From: Coprococcus ammoniilyticus
GTDB taxonomy: Bacteria; Bacillota; Clostridia; Lachnospirales; Lachnospiraceae
Reading direction: 5' to 3'
Length of the DNA: 64,000 nt
Assembly (NCBI RefSeq): GCF_025567345.1
Contig: NZ_JAOQJS010000006.1
Span: 248,001 to 312,000 of the forward strand
Shown: one piece after another, positions 25,831 to 34,241 of the stretch
Layout of the letters: each line of letters begins with the position of its first letter
Position numbering within the stretch: the first letter of the stretch is position 1
Made by a program: the position numbers and the translations under genes
The notes under the pieces: model-generated
What the model was told of the DNA's origin: nothing
The model's database searches: none
Seen by the model: only the letters and a program-made list of their open reading frames with translations

Positions 25831-26559
25831 ATGTACAGTTTTGATGCGATCGTAAGATACAGCGAAACGCATGGAAGACAGGAAGCAAATGCGGCAACGA
25901 TAGCAAATTACTTTCAGGATTGTGCGATCTTCGATTCAGAACAGGCAGGAATTGGAATTGAATATCTGAAGGACCATAACCGGGCCTGGTTTCTGATCTC
26001 ATGGCAGATCGATGTGGAGCGGTATCCGGTATTACAGGAGAAGATCAGGGTTGGAACCTGGGCATATGATTTTAAAGGTTCCATGGGATATCGTAATATA
26101 GTTATTCGGGATGAGAATGGAGCGAATATTGTACAGGCAGCTTCCCAGTGGAGTTATATTGATACTGATACGCTTCGTCCTGTAAGAATTGAGCCTGAAG
26201 TAGGAGCAGCATATCCTCTTGCAGAAAAGCTTCCGATGGAATATGCTCCGAGAAAGATCCGGCTGATCGAAGGCATGGAAGAGACAGACAGAAGGGTTGT
26301 TCTGCCTTATCAGATTGATTCGAATAACCACATGAATAATGAAGCATATATTGCGCTGGCGTTGGAATATATCGATTCGGATGACATGATCTGTCAGATC
26401 AGAAGCGAGTATAAGCGGCAGTTTGTAAAAGATGAATGTATCGTAATAAAGAAAGCAGAAAGAGATGATCTGATACAGTTTGTATTTGCAGATGAAGAAG
26501 ATCAGACCAGATGTATAGTAGAATTTAAAACAAAGAGAACGGGGAGACAGACAGCATGA
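25831..26559 (+). CDS. Acyl-ACP thioesterase
   Basis: A 242-residue double hot-dog thioesterase of the bacterial acyl-ACP type. It has the features DCAIFDSEQAGIGIEYL, NRAWFLISWQIDVERYP and the second hot-dog block DSNNHMNNEAYI with the Asn/His pair used in catalysis. It releases fatty acids from acyl carrier protein. TGGAGA precedes the ATG. A TATAAT box lies about 50 bases upstream. Its stop overlaps the next start (ATGA), coupling it to cvfB. Confidence 0.9.
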   Translation: MYSFDAIVRYSETHGRQEANAATIANYFQDCAIFDSEQAGIGIEYLKDHNRAWFLISWQIDVERYPVLQEKIRVGTWAYDFKGSMGYRNIVIRDENGANIVQAASQWSYIDTDTLRPVRIEPEVGAAYPLAEKLPMEYAPRKIRLIEGMEETDRRVVLPYQIDSNNHMNNEAYIALALEYIDSDDMICQIRSEYKRQFVKDECIVIKKAERDDLIQFVFADEEDQTRCIVEFKTKRTGRQTA

Positions 26560-27389
26560 TCAAGATTGGCGAATGGAACCATTTAGAGGTTGTAAAAGAG
26601 AAAGATTTCGGCATTTACCTTGCCGAGAAAAAATACGACGACGAGGAAGTCCTGCTTCCGAAGAAACAGGTACCTGCGGGAACAAGAATGGGAGATCAAT
26701 TAGATGTATTTATCTATCGTGATTCCGCAGATCGTCTGATCGCAACAACAAATCATCCGATCATAACGATGGGAGAACTTGCAGTATTAAAATGTGTCAA
26801 TGTGACGGGCATCGGTGCATTTATGGACTGGGGACTGGAAAAAGATATCCTGCTTCCTTTTAAAGAGCAGACAAGCAAGGTAAGGGAAGGTCAGTCGTAT
26901 CTGGTCCGGATGTATGAGGATCGTTCCAAGCGTTTGTGCGTCAGCATGAAGGTATATGCCTATCTGGAGACACAGTCCCCATATAAGGCAGGGGATTCTG
27001 TAAGTGGAACGGTATTTGAATTTAATCAGAATCTGGGAGCATTTGTTGCGGTTGATAATCGTTATTCAGCCCTGATCCCGATGAAGGAGATCCATTCCCG
27101 GATCAATGTGGGCGAGACGGTAGAAGCCCGTGTGGCAAATGTCAGAGAAGACGGCAAACTCAATCTGAGTTTACAGAAGCCGATCCGTGAACAGATCAAC
27201 AATGACAGCGAGATGGTATACAATATCATCGAAAGCTATGGAGGAACCTTACCATTTAATGACAAGGCAGATAAAGAAGTGATCGAGAAAGAGTTCGGAC
27301 TCAGCAAGAATGCATTTAAGCGTGCGGTTGGACATCTGTTAAAAGAGGGTAAGATCCGGATCACAGAGAAAAACATTATCATCAAATAA
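26556..27389 (+). CDS. cvfB: S1-domain RNA-binding protein CvfB
   Basis: A 277-residue protein with the CvfB/YitL layout. Three S1-like beta-barrels (about residues 1-65, 70-135 with GIGAFMDWGLEKDILLPFKE, and 145-215 with NQNLGAFVAVDNRYSALIP) are followed by a C-terminal winged helix (from about 220, GGTLPFNDKADKEVIEKEFG). The family binds RNA and affects virulence-factor expression in Staphylococcus; the role here is unknown. The ATG overlaps the thioesterase stop. A ribosome site (GGGGAGAC) lies within that gene. Confidence 0.93.
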   Translation: MIKIGEWNHLEVVKEKDFGIYLAEKKYDDEEVLLPKKQVPAGTRMGDQLDVFIYRDSADRLIATTNHPIITMGELAVLKCVNVTGIGAFMDWGLEKDILLPFKEQTSKVREGQSYLVRMYEDRSKRLCVSMKVYAYLETQSPYKAGDSVSGTVFEFNQNLGAFVAVDNRYSALIPMKEIHSRINVGETVEARVANVREDGKLNLSLQKPIREQINNDSEMVYNIIESYGGTLPFNDKADKEVIEKEFGLSKNAFKRAVGHLLKEGKIRITEKNIIIK

Positions 27390-27483
27390 TGTATTCGTAA
27401 ATGAGCAGGAATGTTCAGGAGAAACAAAAAGACAGCTATGCGTGTTATATGGCTGAAAAGTACCAGGAAATGAAAGGATGAAG

Positions 27484-28596
27484 ATGAGTAATTTCAAGGT
27501 TGAATTAAAAAAAGTAGTAGACGACAGCTATGAGATCGAGATTGGATATGAGCTGGAACAGAAGCTGATCGATGATCTGAAAGCCGGTCTGGTTGGAAAA
27601 ATATCCAAATTTGTAGTAGTTACAGACAGCAATGTAAAAGAGCTGTATGCGGACAAGATTTATAAGATGCTTGAAGAAGCAGGATACAAGACAGATCTTA
27701 TAAGTTTTCCGGCAGGAGAACTGAGCAAGACCAGAGCGACAAAGGAGTATGTAGAAGATACCATGCTTGCAAAGGGATATCGGAGAGATTGCTGCATTAT
27801 CGCCGTTGGCGGTGGCGTGGTGACAGACCTTGCAGGATTTGTAGCCGGAACCTACGGCAGAGGAATTCCATTTATCAATTATGCAACGACATTACTTGCG
27901 GCAGCGGATGCATCCGTGGGAGGAAAGACAGCGGTCGATACACCGCTTGCAACCAATCTGATCGGACTGTTTAATCAGCCGCAGAAGGTATATCTGGATA
28001 TCGCAACATGGAAGACACTTCCACAGCGGCAGTTATCTTCAGGTCTTGCAGAGACGATCAAGCACGCCTGCCTTGCAGACAGGGAATTCTTCGATTATCT
28101 GTCAGAGCATATCGAAGATGTGTTTGCAGTAAAGGACGAGGTATGCAGACATATCGCGGAGAAGAACTGCGAGATCAAATATCAGGTCGTTATGAAGGAC
28201 GAGCGGGAAAGCGGTTTGCGTGAGGTTTTGAACCTTGGACATACGGTTGGAAGAGCCATCGAGACAGTCAGTGATTATAAGCTGCTGCATGGAGAGGCCG
28301 TTGCGATCGGTCTGGTTGCAGAGGTGAAGATGGCAGAACATTTTGGCTACTGTACAGCAGAGGATGAAGCAGCTATGGTTGCCATGTTGAAGCAGGCAGA
28401 TCTTCCAACGGAGATTCCGGATTATATTGACCGTGACGCTCTGGTTAAGAAGCTGTATACCGATAAGAAGGTCAGAGACGGACATTTGCGTTTCGTTTTA
28501 CAGCATGGAATCGGCGCAATCGAGGTATTTGATGGTGACCAGTATGCAAAAGCCATACCGGAGAGTCTGGCAAGAGAGATCATTATGGAGATATAG
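27484..28596 (+). CDS. aroB: 3-dehydroquinate synthase
   Basis: A 370-residue AroB, second step of the shikimate pathway (DAHP to 3-dehydroquinate, NAD- and zinc-dependent). The NAD site IIAVGGGVVTDLAGFVAGTY, the ATTLLAAADASVGGKTAVD block and the zinc/active-site motifs LNLGHTVGRAIE and LLHGEAVAIGL are all intact. The ATG at 27484 sits six bases after AAAGG; an in-frame ATG at 27478 is possible. No other aro gene is next to it. Confidence 0.96.
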   Translation: MSNFKVELKKVVDDSYEIEIGYELEQKLIDDLKAGLVGKISKFVVVTDSNVKELYADKIYKMLEEAGYKTDLISFPAGELSKTRATKEYVEDTMLAKGYRRDCCIIAVGGGVVTDLAGFVAGTYGRGIPFINYATTLLAAADASVGGKTAVDTPLATNLIGLFNQPQKVYLDIATWKTLPQRQLSSGLAETIKHACLADREFFDYLSEHIEDVFAVKDEVCRHIAEKNCEIKYQVVMKDERESGLREVLNLGHTVGRAIETVSDYKLLHGEAVAIGLVAEVKMAEHFGYCTAEDEAAMVAMLKQADLPTEIPDYIDRDALVKKLYTDKKVRDGHLRFVLQHGIGAIEVFDGDQYAKAIPESLAREIIMEI

Positions 28597-28622
28597 GCAT
28601 TAAATTTCAGGAGGATATAAAA

Positions 28623-29003
28623 ATGGATAAGAAGATAATAAGCACAGAGAAAGCACCACAGGCAATCGGACCATATTCACAGGCAATCGTTGCTAATGGA
28701 TTTTTATTTACGTCAGGAATGGTTCCGATCGATCCTGCAACGAATCAGTTAGTAGAAGGAGATATCACAGTTCAGGCAAAACAGGCAATCTCAAATCTGA
28801 AGAATCTGATCGAGGCATCCGGTTCATCCTGTGACAAGGTTGTAAAGACTACAGTATTTATTAAGGATATGAACCAGTTCTCAATTATCAACGATATTTA
28901 CAAAGAATATTTCAACAAAGATTTCCCTGCACGTTCTTGTGTAGAAGTTGCAAGACTTCCAAAAGACGTACTGATTGAGATCGAAGCAGTAGCAGTTGTA
29001 TAA
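28623..29003 (+). CDS. ridA: RidA family enamine/imine deaminase
   Basis: A 126-residue YjgF/YER057c/UK114 protein with APQAIGPYSQAIVANGFLFT and the C-terminal RSCVEVARLPKDVLIEIEAV, whose arginine is the catalytic residue of RidA. It hydrolyses reactive 2-aminoacrylate made by PLP enzymes. AGGAGG precedes the ATG. It is 26 bases after aroB and probably co-transcribed with it; a hairpin follows. Confidence 0.95.
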   Translation: MDKKIISTEKAPQAIGPYSQAIVANGFLFTSGMVPIDPATNQLVEGDITVQAKQAISNLKNLIEASGSSCDKVVKTTVFIKDMNQFSIINDIYKEYFNKDFPARSCVEVARLPKDVLIEIEAVAVV

Positions 29004-29025
29004 ATAAAGATTTTAAAATGATGGT

Positions 29026-29054
29026 GTGGCAGATGTATGAATGATATCTGCCAC
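29026..29054 (+). terminator. Hairpin after ridA
   Basis: GTGGCAGAT and ATCTGCCAC pair perfectly across an 11-base loop and are followed by ATTATTATAA. The T-tract is weak. It lies just before the start chosen for the protease gene, so an upstream start at 29037 would fall inside the hairpin. Confidence 0.6.
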
Positions 29055-29072
29055 ATTATTATAAGAGGGTAT

Positions 29073-30014
29073 ATGGAGACAAGAAAGAAAATTTTTGGAG
29101 CTGAATGTTTGTTTACAGCTTTGATCGCAGTTTACGAGGTCGTAACGGTGCTGGCGTTATTTACAGATCTGTTTTCCGGCATCACGATAAAACAAAACAT
29201 ATTATTCAGTCAGAGTCTGATATTTGTACCAACAGTGTTATATCTGTTCATCATGAGAAAGCATGTAAAGGATATCATCTGGTTTCGGAGATTTCATCCG
29301 TTGACACTCCTGCTGATTCCACCACTGGTTCTGTTTATGGAGCCACTTATTACATTGTTAAATGCAATCTCAATGTTATTTGTGCGAAATGAGATCAGCA
29401 ATGCAGCTTCAGCACTGGTTGATCATAATACACTTGGGACTTCGCTTTTTTTCATGGCATTTTTGCCGTGTGTGATAGAAGAACTGGCGTATCGTGGTGT
29501 CATGTTCGGAAGCTTTCATGAAGCCGGCAGATTAAAGGCCATATTGATGTCAGGCTTTTTATTTGGACTGATGCATATGAATTTTAATCAGATGGCATAT
29601 GCGGTTGTGATCGGTCTGATCTTTGGATTTGTTGTAGAAGCAACCGGAAGCATTATTCCAACAATGATCATGCATTTTCTGATCAATGGTTTTTCTGTTG
29701 TTATAAAGCATATTGCAAATATCATTCCGGCGTTAAAAGATCAGGCAGAAAATACAGAAGTAACACAGACGATGCTGCTCAGCACCATCCGGGCATATAT
29801 ACCTATGGCACTGGTTGGCACTGTAATATCGGCAGGAATTATTTATCTGCTTGCAGTTATAAATGGTAGAAAGGAGAGTTTCACCGCTGTATTCACCGAA
29901 CCTTTTAACCGGTACGATGAAAATGGCAAAAAGCTTCGACTGCTTACCCCGCTTATGATCGTGGTCATCCTCTACTGCCTGATCCGCTGCGTTGTCGAAG
30001 AATTTTTATTTTAA
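29073..30014 (+). CDS. CPBP-family intramembrane metalloprotease
   Basis: A 313-residue membrane protein with about eight helices and the CPBP (Abi/CAAX-like) motifs EELAYRGVMFGSF, FGLMHMNFNQ and HFLINGFSV. They supply the glutamates and histidines of the zinc site. Bacterial members serve in bacteriocin self-immunity or unknown processing. The ATG at 29073 is preferred, since an upstream ATG (29037) lies in the ridA hairpin. The ribosome site GAGGG is close. The first of the long palindromes begins seven bases after its stop. Confidence 0.88.
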   Translation: METRKKIFGAECLFTALIAVYEVVTVLALFTDLFSGITIKQNILFSQSLIFVPTVLYLFIMRKHVKDIIWFRRFHPLTLLLIPPLVLFMEPLITLLNAISMLFVRNEISNAASALVDHNTLGTSLFFMAFLPCVIEELAYRGVMFGSFHEAGRLKAILMSGFLFGLMHMNFNQMAYAVVIGLIFGFVVEATGSIIPTMIMHFLINGFSVVIKHIANIIPALKDQAENTEVTQTMLLSTIRAYIPMALVGTVISAGIIYLLAVINGRKESFTAVFTEPFNRYDENGKKLRLLTPLMIVVILYCLIRCVVEEFLF

Positions 30015-30020
30015 CTATAG

Positions 30021-30252
30021 AAAAACGCCTACCAAATGAATCTGATCTGATACCTACCCTATTATAAATGACTTGCTGCGGTTTCTATTCATTGCACATG
30101 TCTTATCCGCTCATGCTCTTGTGCTAACTCGTCCTTCGGACTCAGACAAGCACCCGCATTCGCTGACAATGTGCAATTCATCAAGAAATCCTCGCTAATG
30201 TCATATTATAATAGAGCAGGTACCAGATCAGATTTGTTTGGTGGGCGTTTTG
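30021..30252. repeat. Long imperfect palindrome A (232 bp)
   Basis: The outer arms AAAAACGCCTACCAAATGAA (30021) and TTTGTTTGGTGGGCGTTTT (to about 30252) are nearly complementary and continue inward past TCTGATCTGATACC and GGTACCAGATCAGA. The centre is GTCC-TTC-GGAC at 30136, exactly midway. The core includes ATGACTTGCTGCGG and GCACATGTC. No gene fits. It resembles a bidirectional terminator extended by an inserted palindromic core. Confidence 0.88.
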
Positions 30253-30305
30253 TTGCTATATGTAAATGAGTAATAAAAAGATAAACAGAAAAATACACCA
30301 TTCGA

Positions 30306-30432
30306 TATACAGGGATTTATCCAGTTTCGAGTGTTGGTGTTTTCACTATGAAAAAACATTCGCGAGTTTTTCATAGTGGGAATATCAATAGCAGAAAAAA
30401 TCCTTCATTGTGGATAGTAAATCCCTCTTTGT
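30306..30432. repeat. Palindrome D1
   Basis: TATACAGGGATTTATCCAG pairs with GTGGATAGTAAATCCCTC near 30410-30430. Inside is the hairpin TTTCACTATGAAAAA/TTTTTCATAGTGGGA (about 30341-30382). It is adjacent to palindrome D2. No coding potential is visible. Confidence 0.75.
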
Positions 30433-30611
30433 ATGCTGGTTCTTCCACTAAAATATGACATATGCGAGGCTTTCGTTGTATGGTGCACATTGCCAGTAAA
30501 TACGGGTGCCTGTCTGAGCCGAAGGCGAGTTGGCACAGGAGTATTTACGGATCAGGCATGTGCAACATACAGAAAACGCAGCAGGTCATTGTTAGTGGAA
30601 GAACCAGCATA
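30432..30611. repeat. Long imperfect palindrome D2 (180 bp)
   Basis: TATGCTGGTTCTTCCACTA at the left pairs with TAGTGGAAGAACCAGCATA at the right, a perfect outer stem of 19 bp. The centre is GCC-GAA-GGC near 30522, midway between the ends. The core includes ATGACATATGCGAGG and GCACATTGCC, related to palindromes A and B. A 66-codon frame crosses it but is only a by-product. Confidence 0.85.
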
Positions 30612-30655
30612 TGAAGAGGGCACACAACCATAAGGGGGATTTTTTGCGTGTTCGG

Positions 30656-30856
30656 CTAGTCCTCGTTGCAGATCAGACCGTAGAAGGAGATCAGGTACAG
30701 TCCGGCGATACCAACGAGTGTGTAGATGATTCTGGAAAAGGCGGAGCCGGTTCCGAATAAAGCATCTACAAGATTAAAATTAAAGATTCCGATGATACCC
30801 CAAACGATCGCCCCAACGATCACAAGAGTAAGACAAATAACATTAAATACTTTCAT
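30656..30856 (-). CDS. DUF378 small membrane protein
   Basis: A 66-residue protein with two membrane helices (VICLTLVIVGAIVWGIIGIF and IIYTLVGIAGLYLISFYGL). The central motif FNFNLVDALFG is the hallmark of the DUF378 (YuzA) family, whose function is unknown. GAGAGGAATGCC precedes the ATG on the minus strand, a good ribosome site. It stands alone between palindrome D2 and the divergent metal operon. Confidence 0.9.
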   Translation of the reverse strand: MKVFNVICLTLVIVGAIVWGIIGIFNFNLVDALFGTGSAFSRIIYTLVGIAGLYLISFYGLICNED

Positions 30857-31069
30857 GGCATTCCTCTCTGATTTCTAATTATTTGGACATTAGTTTTTGG
30901 CAAGGCGTCGCAAAATTAATGGTTCCATATCTCTAGTTTGTGCGAACATGAAAAAAATATACTGCCATTATAAGGGAAAATGTATACACAGGATGAAGGT
31001 ATAAAATGAAAAAATATAACATAATGAATCTGGCGACAAAAATTTATTTGAAGCAAATATAAAAATCAG

Positions 31070-31135
31070 TTGACAGGGTACAAACATAATGTTATATTAA
31101 AAACAACATATGAACAGATATTCAAATGTTCAATA
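31070..31135 (+). promoter_or_regulatory. Promoter and ArsR/SmtB-type operator of the metal-efflux operon
   Basis: TTGACA (31070-31075), 17 bases, TATATT (31093-31098) form a near-consensus promoter. Just downstream, ATATGAACAGATATTCAAAT (from 31108) runs on to GTTCA. It contains the inverted TGAA-N6-TTCA of SmtB/CzrA-type operators and the wider TGAACA...TGTTCA. A metal-sensing repressor bound there would block transcription until zinc or cadmium rises. Confidence 0.8.
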
Positions 31136-31157
31136 AAACAACGAGAGGAGGAACAGA

Positions 31158-31520
31158 ATGAATACGGACAGCAGGGAAGCATGTGAATGCAAAGAGAACG
31201 ATATTGCTGAGATCACCGCTGAGATTAATGAGATGATGCCGGACGAAGAGAATCTGTATGATCTGGCCGAGTTGTTTAAAGTATTTGGCGATTCTACCAG
31301 AATCCAGATCTTATACACACTGCTGGATCACGAAAAAAGTGTTGGTGACATCGCAGAAGAGCTTGGAATGAATGCATCTGCCATTTCTCATCAATTAAGA
31401 GTGTTAAAACAGGCGAAGCTGATCAAGAACCGCAGAGCCGGAAAGAATATGTTTTATGAGCTTGCCGATGACCATGTAGCAGTGATCATGCGAATGGGAC
31501 TTGAGCATATATTTGAATAA
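31158..31520 (+). CDS. ArsR/SmtB-family metal-sensing repressor
   Basis: A 120-residue winged-helix repressor (LFKVFGDSTRIQILYTLL, GDIAEELGMNASAISHQLRV). The C-terminal helix ends DDHVAVIMRMGLEHIFE. Its D-x-H...H-x2-E spacing matches the alpha-5 zinc site of CzrA/SmtB (D-x-H...H-x2-H) with Glu as fourth ligand. The N-terminus also has a Cys pair (ACEC). The CadC-type ELCxC in the DNA helix is absent, so a zinc/cobalt-type sensor is more likely than a cadmium/lead one. AGAGGAGG precedes the ATG. Confidence 0.9.
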   Translation: MNTDSREACECKENDIAEITAEINEMMPDEENLYDLAELFKVFGDSTRIQILYTLLDHEKSVGDIAEELGMNASAISHQLRVLKQAKLIKNRRAGKNMFYELADDHVAVIMRMGLEHIFE

Positions 31521-31544
31521 TAAGAAAGGTTAAAGGTGGATATT

Positions 31545-31763
31545 ATGAAGAAGAGATATAATTTAAGTGATGTAGATTGCGCAAATTGTGCAGCAAAGAT
31601 GGAGGAGCAGATCAGCAAGTTACCGGGAGTTAACAGCGCATCTATCAGCTTTATGGCACAGAAACTTACATTAGACGCAGATGAAGACAAATTAGACGAG
31701 ATCTTAAAGCAGGCAGAAAAGATCATCAAGAGCATTGATGAGGAAGCTACGATCGAATATTAG
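31545..31763 (+). CDS. Free-standing heavy-metal-associated (HMA) domain protein
   Basis: A 72-residue HMA ferredoxin-like domain with the metal motif DCANCAAKME and the usual LPGVNSASISF. It would carry a metal ion, likely to the P-type ATPase encoded about 100 bases downstream, which lacks its own HMA domain. ATG 31545 follows AAAGGTGG; the GTG at 31536 overlaps that site. It reads as an N-terminal domain split from the pump into a separate gene. Confidence 0.88.
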   Translation: MKKRYNLSDVDCANCAAKMEEQISKLPGVNSASISFMAQKLTLDADEDKLDEILKQAEKIIKSIDEEATIEY

Positions 31764-31867
31764 AAATAATGCAGATCTGAACATTAAGACGTTACAGATT
31801 TACATAAGCTGAAAGAGAAGATAAAATAAGAAAATTATCGCAGATAGCAGAAAAAAGGTGATGGATT

Positions 31868-33739
31868 ATGAGTAAGAAGCAGAAAAAGATGTTAATTCGA
31901 ATCATCGTTGCACTGGTGGTATTTATCGCATGCGAGATTGCAGAGAAGCTCATCCATTTGAATGGAGTGTGGGATACAGTTGTAAAGGCTGCGATGTTCG
32001 CAGTACCATATCTGATGGCAGGATATGATGTCCTTTTAAAGGCAATCAAAAATATCAGCAAGGGTCATGTATTTGACGAAAACTTCCTGATGGCAGTTGC
32101 AACTGTAGGCGCATACGGAACCGGAGAATTTGGCGAGGCGGCAGCCGTTATGCTGTTCTATCAGGTCGGAGAATGGTTCCAGAAATATGCAGTCAACAGA
32201 TCAAGAGCCAGTATCACAGATTTGATGAACATTATGCCGGAATATGCAAATATTGAAAAAGATGGACAGATCGTTCAGGTAGAACCGGAGACAGTTGCGA
32301 TCGGTGATATCATCATCGTGCAGCCGGGTGAAAAAGTTCCTCTCGATGGTACTGTTATCGAAGGTGAAACATTTGTAGATACAGCAGCGCTTACCGGTGA
32401 ATCCGTACCTAGAAAGCTGTCTGTTGGTGACGAAGTGTTAAGTGGTGTGATTAACCAGAACGGTGTGATCCGTGTCAAGGTATCAAAGGAATTTGACGAT
32501 TCGACCGTATCGAAGATTTTGGAACTGGTGGAAAATGCAAGTACGAGAAAAGCACAGTACGAGCAGTTCATTACCAGATTTGCAAAATACTATACACCGA
32601 TCGTATGTTTCCTTGCACTTGCAGTAGCGATCATTCCGCCGATCTTTGTAGGTGAATTTGGTAAATGGTTCCACCGTGCACTGATCTTTCTGGTAGTATC
32701 CTGTCCATGTGCATTGGTCATCTCCATTCCACTTAGTTTCTTCAGTGGAATCGGCGGAGCATCCAAGGCAGGTATCCTTGTAAAAGGAAGTAACTATCTG
32801 GAACTTCTGGGTAAAGCAAAGATTGCCGTATTTGATAAGACCGGAACTCTGACAAAGGGTGTATTCAAGGTTGTAGAGACATGTGCAAATGGAATCAGTG
32901 AGGATGATCTTCTGGAACTTGCAGCATATGGCGAATATTACTCCAACCATCCGATCGCAGCATCGATCAAGGCTGCATATAAGGGAACGGTACAGATCGA
33001 CCGCCTCGATGGATATGAGGAAATCTCCGGAATGGGTATCAAGGTCTTAAAAGATGGAAAAGAAGTGTTAGTCGGAAATAAGAAGCTTCTGGATTCCAGA
33101 AAGATATCTATGGCAGGAGCAAAACAGCCATCCAAGGTTGGAACAGTCCTTTTCGTAGCGGAAAATGGTGCATATAAGGGATGTATCACGATCGCTGATG
33201 AGATCAAGGATGGCGTTAAGGATGCGATCGCATCAATCAAGAAATGTGGAATTGATAATGTTGTTATGCTGACCGGTGATAAGAAAGAGGTTGCTGACAG
33301 TGTAGCAAAAGAGCTTGGCATTGATACTGTATGTGCAGAGCTGATGCCGGGTGATAAGGTAGATAAAGTAGAACAGCTTCTCCGCGAGAAGGATGAAGAC
33401 AGTACATTGATCTTCACCGGTGACGGAATCAATGATGCGCCTGTTTTAATGCGTGCCGATGTCGGTATCGCAATGGGAGCTATGGGTCAGGATGCTGCGA
33501 TTGAAGCAGCAGACATCGTTTTGATCGATGATGATCCGGGCAAGATTGCCGTAGCATATGCAATTGCCAGAAAGACGGTTCGTATCGTGCAGCAGAACAT
33601 TGTGTTTGCACTTGCTGTCAAGATCATTGTTATGGTACTCGGTGCCCTTGGTTTTGCAAATATGTGGGCAGCGGTATTCGCCGATGTCGGTGTTGCCTTC
33701 CTCGCGATCATCAACGCAACCCGCGCGCTGAAGCCATGA
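31868..33739 (+). CDS. Zinc/cadmium-type P1B ATPase without HMA domain
   Basis: A 623-residue heavy-metal pump. The transmembrane metal site is SCPCALVISIP (CPC near residue 278). The actuator has GEKVPLDGTVIEG and LTGESVP. The phosphorylated aspartate is in DKTGTLTKG (about residue 323). The HP motif is SNHPIAASI and the hinge TGDGINDAPVL. CPC and the end motif DVGVAFLAIINATRAL place it with ZntA/CadA pumps. It expels zinc, cadmium or lead, and is controlled by the ArsR protein upstream. Palindrome B starts three bases after the stop. Confidence 0.94.
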   Translation: MSKKQKKMLIRIIVALVVFIACEIAEKLIHLNGVWDTVVKAAMFAVPYLMAGYDVLLKAIKNISKGHVFDENFLMAVATVGAYGTGEFGEAAAVMLFYQVGEWFQKYAVNRSRASITDLMNIMPEYANIEKDGQIVQVEPETVAIGDIIIVQPGEKVPLDGTVIEGETFVDTAALTGESVPRKLSVGDEVLSGVINQNGVIRVKVSKEFDDSTVSKILELVENASTRKAQYEQFITRFAKYYTPIVCFLALAVAIIPPIFVGEFGKWFHRALIFLVVSCPCALVISIPLSFFSGIGGASKAGILVKGSNYLELLGKAKIAVFDKTGTLTKGVFKVVETCANGISEDDLLELAAYGEYYSNHPIAASIKAAYKGTVQIDRLDGYEEISGMGIKVLKDGKEVLVGNKKLLDSRKISMAGAKQPSKVGTVLFVAENGAYKGCITIADEIKDGVKDAIASIKKCGIDNVVMLTGDKKEVADSVAKELGIDTVCAELMPGDKVDKVEQLLREKDEDSTLIFTGDGINDAPVLMRADVGIAMGAMGQDAAIEAADIVLIDDDPGKIAVAYAIARKTVRIVQQNIVFALAVKIIVMVLGALGFANMWAAVFADVGVAFLAIINATRALKP

Positions 33740-33742
33740 TGT

Positions 33743-33993
33743 AAAAAGATAGGGGTGCGTAGAGATATATAGCCTCCGCCATACAGATTACCCTGCCATA
33801 ATGACTTGTTGCGATTTCTGTTCGTTACACATGTCTGATTCGCTTATGCTCCTGCGCAAACTCGTCCTACGGACTCAAACATGCGCCCGCATTTGCTGAC
33901 AATGTGTAACTCGCGACGAAATTCTCACAATGTCATTATGACACAGGGTAACCTGTATGGCGGAGGCTATACGACTCTACGCACCCTTTTTAC
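33743..33993. repeat. Long imperfect palindrome B (251 bp)
   Basis: The outer arms AAAAAGATAGGGGTGCGTAG and CTACGCACCCTTTTT pair and continue through TAGCCTCCGCCATACAG and CTGTATGGCGGAGGCTA. The centre GTCC-TAC-GGAC lies at 33869. The core (ATGACTTGTTGCGA, CACATGTCTG, ACTCAAACATG) closely matches palindrome A, whereas the outer arms do not. It follows the metal pump gene directly and ends in a T-tract, so it would end transcription. Confidence 0.9.
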
Positions 33994-34004
33994 TTCGAAT
34001 AGGA

Positions 34005-34230
34005 CATATAAAAATGCAGGGTATGGCGGTTTGTATATTTTATGAAGCAAGCCTGTTCACTCTGTGTAACTTCGAACTAACCTCGGCGAGCCTGCTAAGG
34101 TCTCAGTTGCCAACGCCGGTTCTTAGTGAGTCGCCGCAGGCGAAGAACTTAGCACCGTTGCGTCGGAATAGAGTGAAAACGTCTTGCGTAATAAAGATAT
34201 ACAGACCACCATACCCTGCATTTTTATTAT
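34005..34230. repeat. Long imperfect palindrome C (about 225 bp)
   Basis: AAAAATGCAGGGTATGGCGG at the left pairs with CCACCATACCCTGCATTTTT at the right and continues to TTGTATAT/ATATACAG. The inner part (TAACCTCGGCGAGCC, CGCCGCAGGCGAAG) differs from A and B. It lies 11 bases from the pyrG stop and can terminate both pyrG (leftward) and any read-through from palindrome B. Confidence 0.85.
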
Positions 34231-34241
34231 ACTGGATATGT

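Noticed and set aside
30433..30633. A 66-codon frame between the CPBP protease and the DUF378 gene
   Set aside because: It lies wholly in palindrome D2, starts without a ribosome site and has atypical composition.
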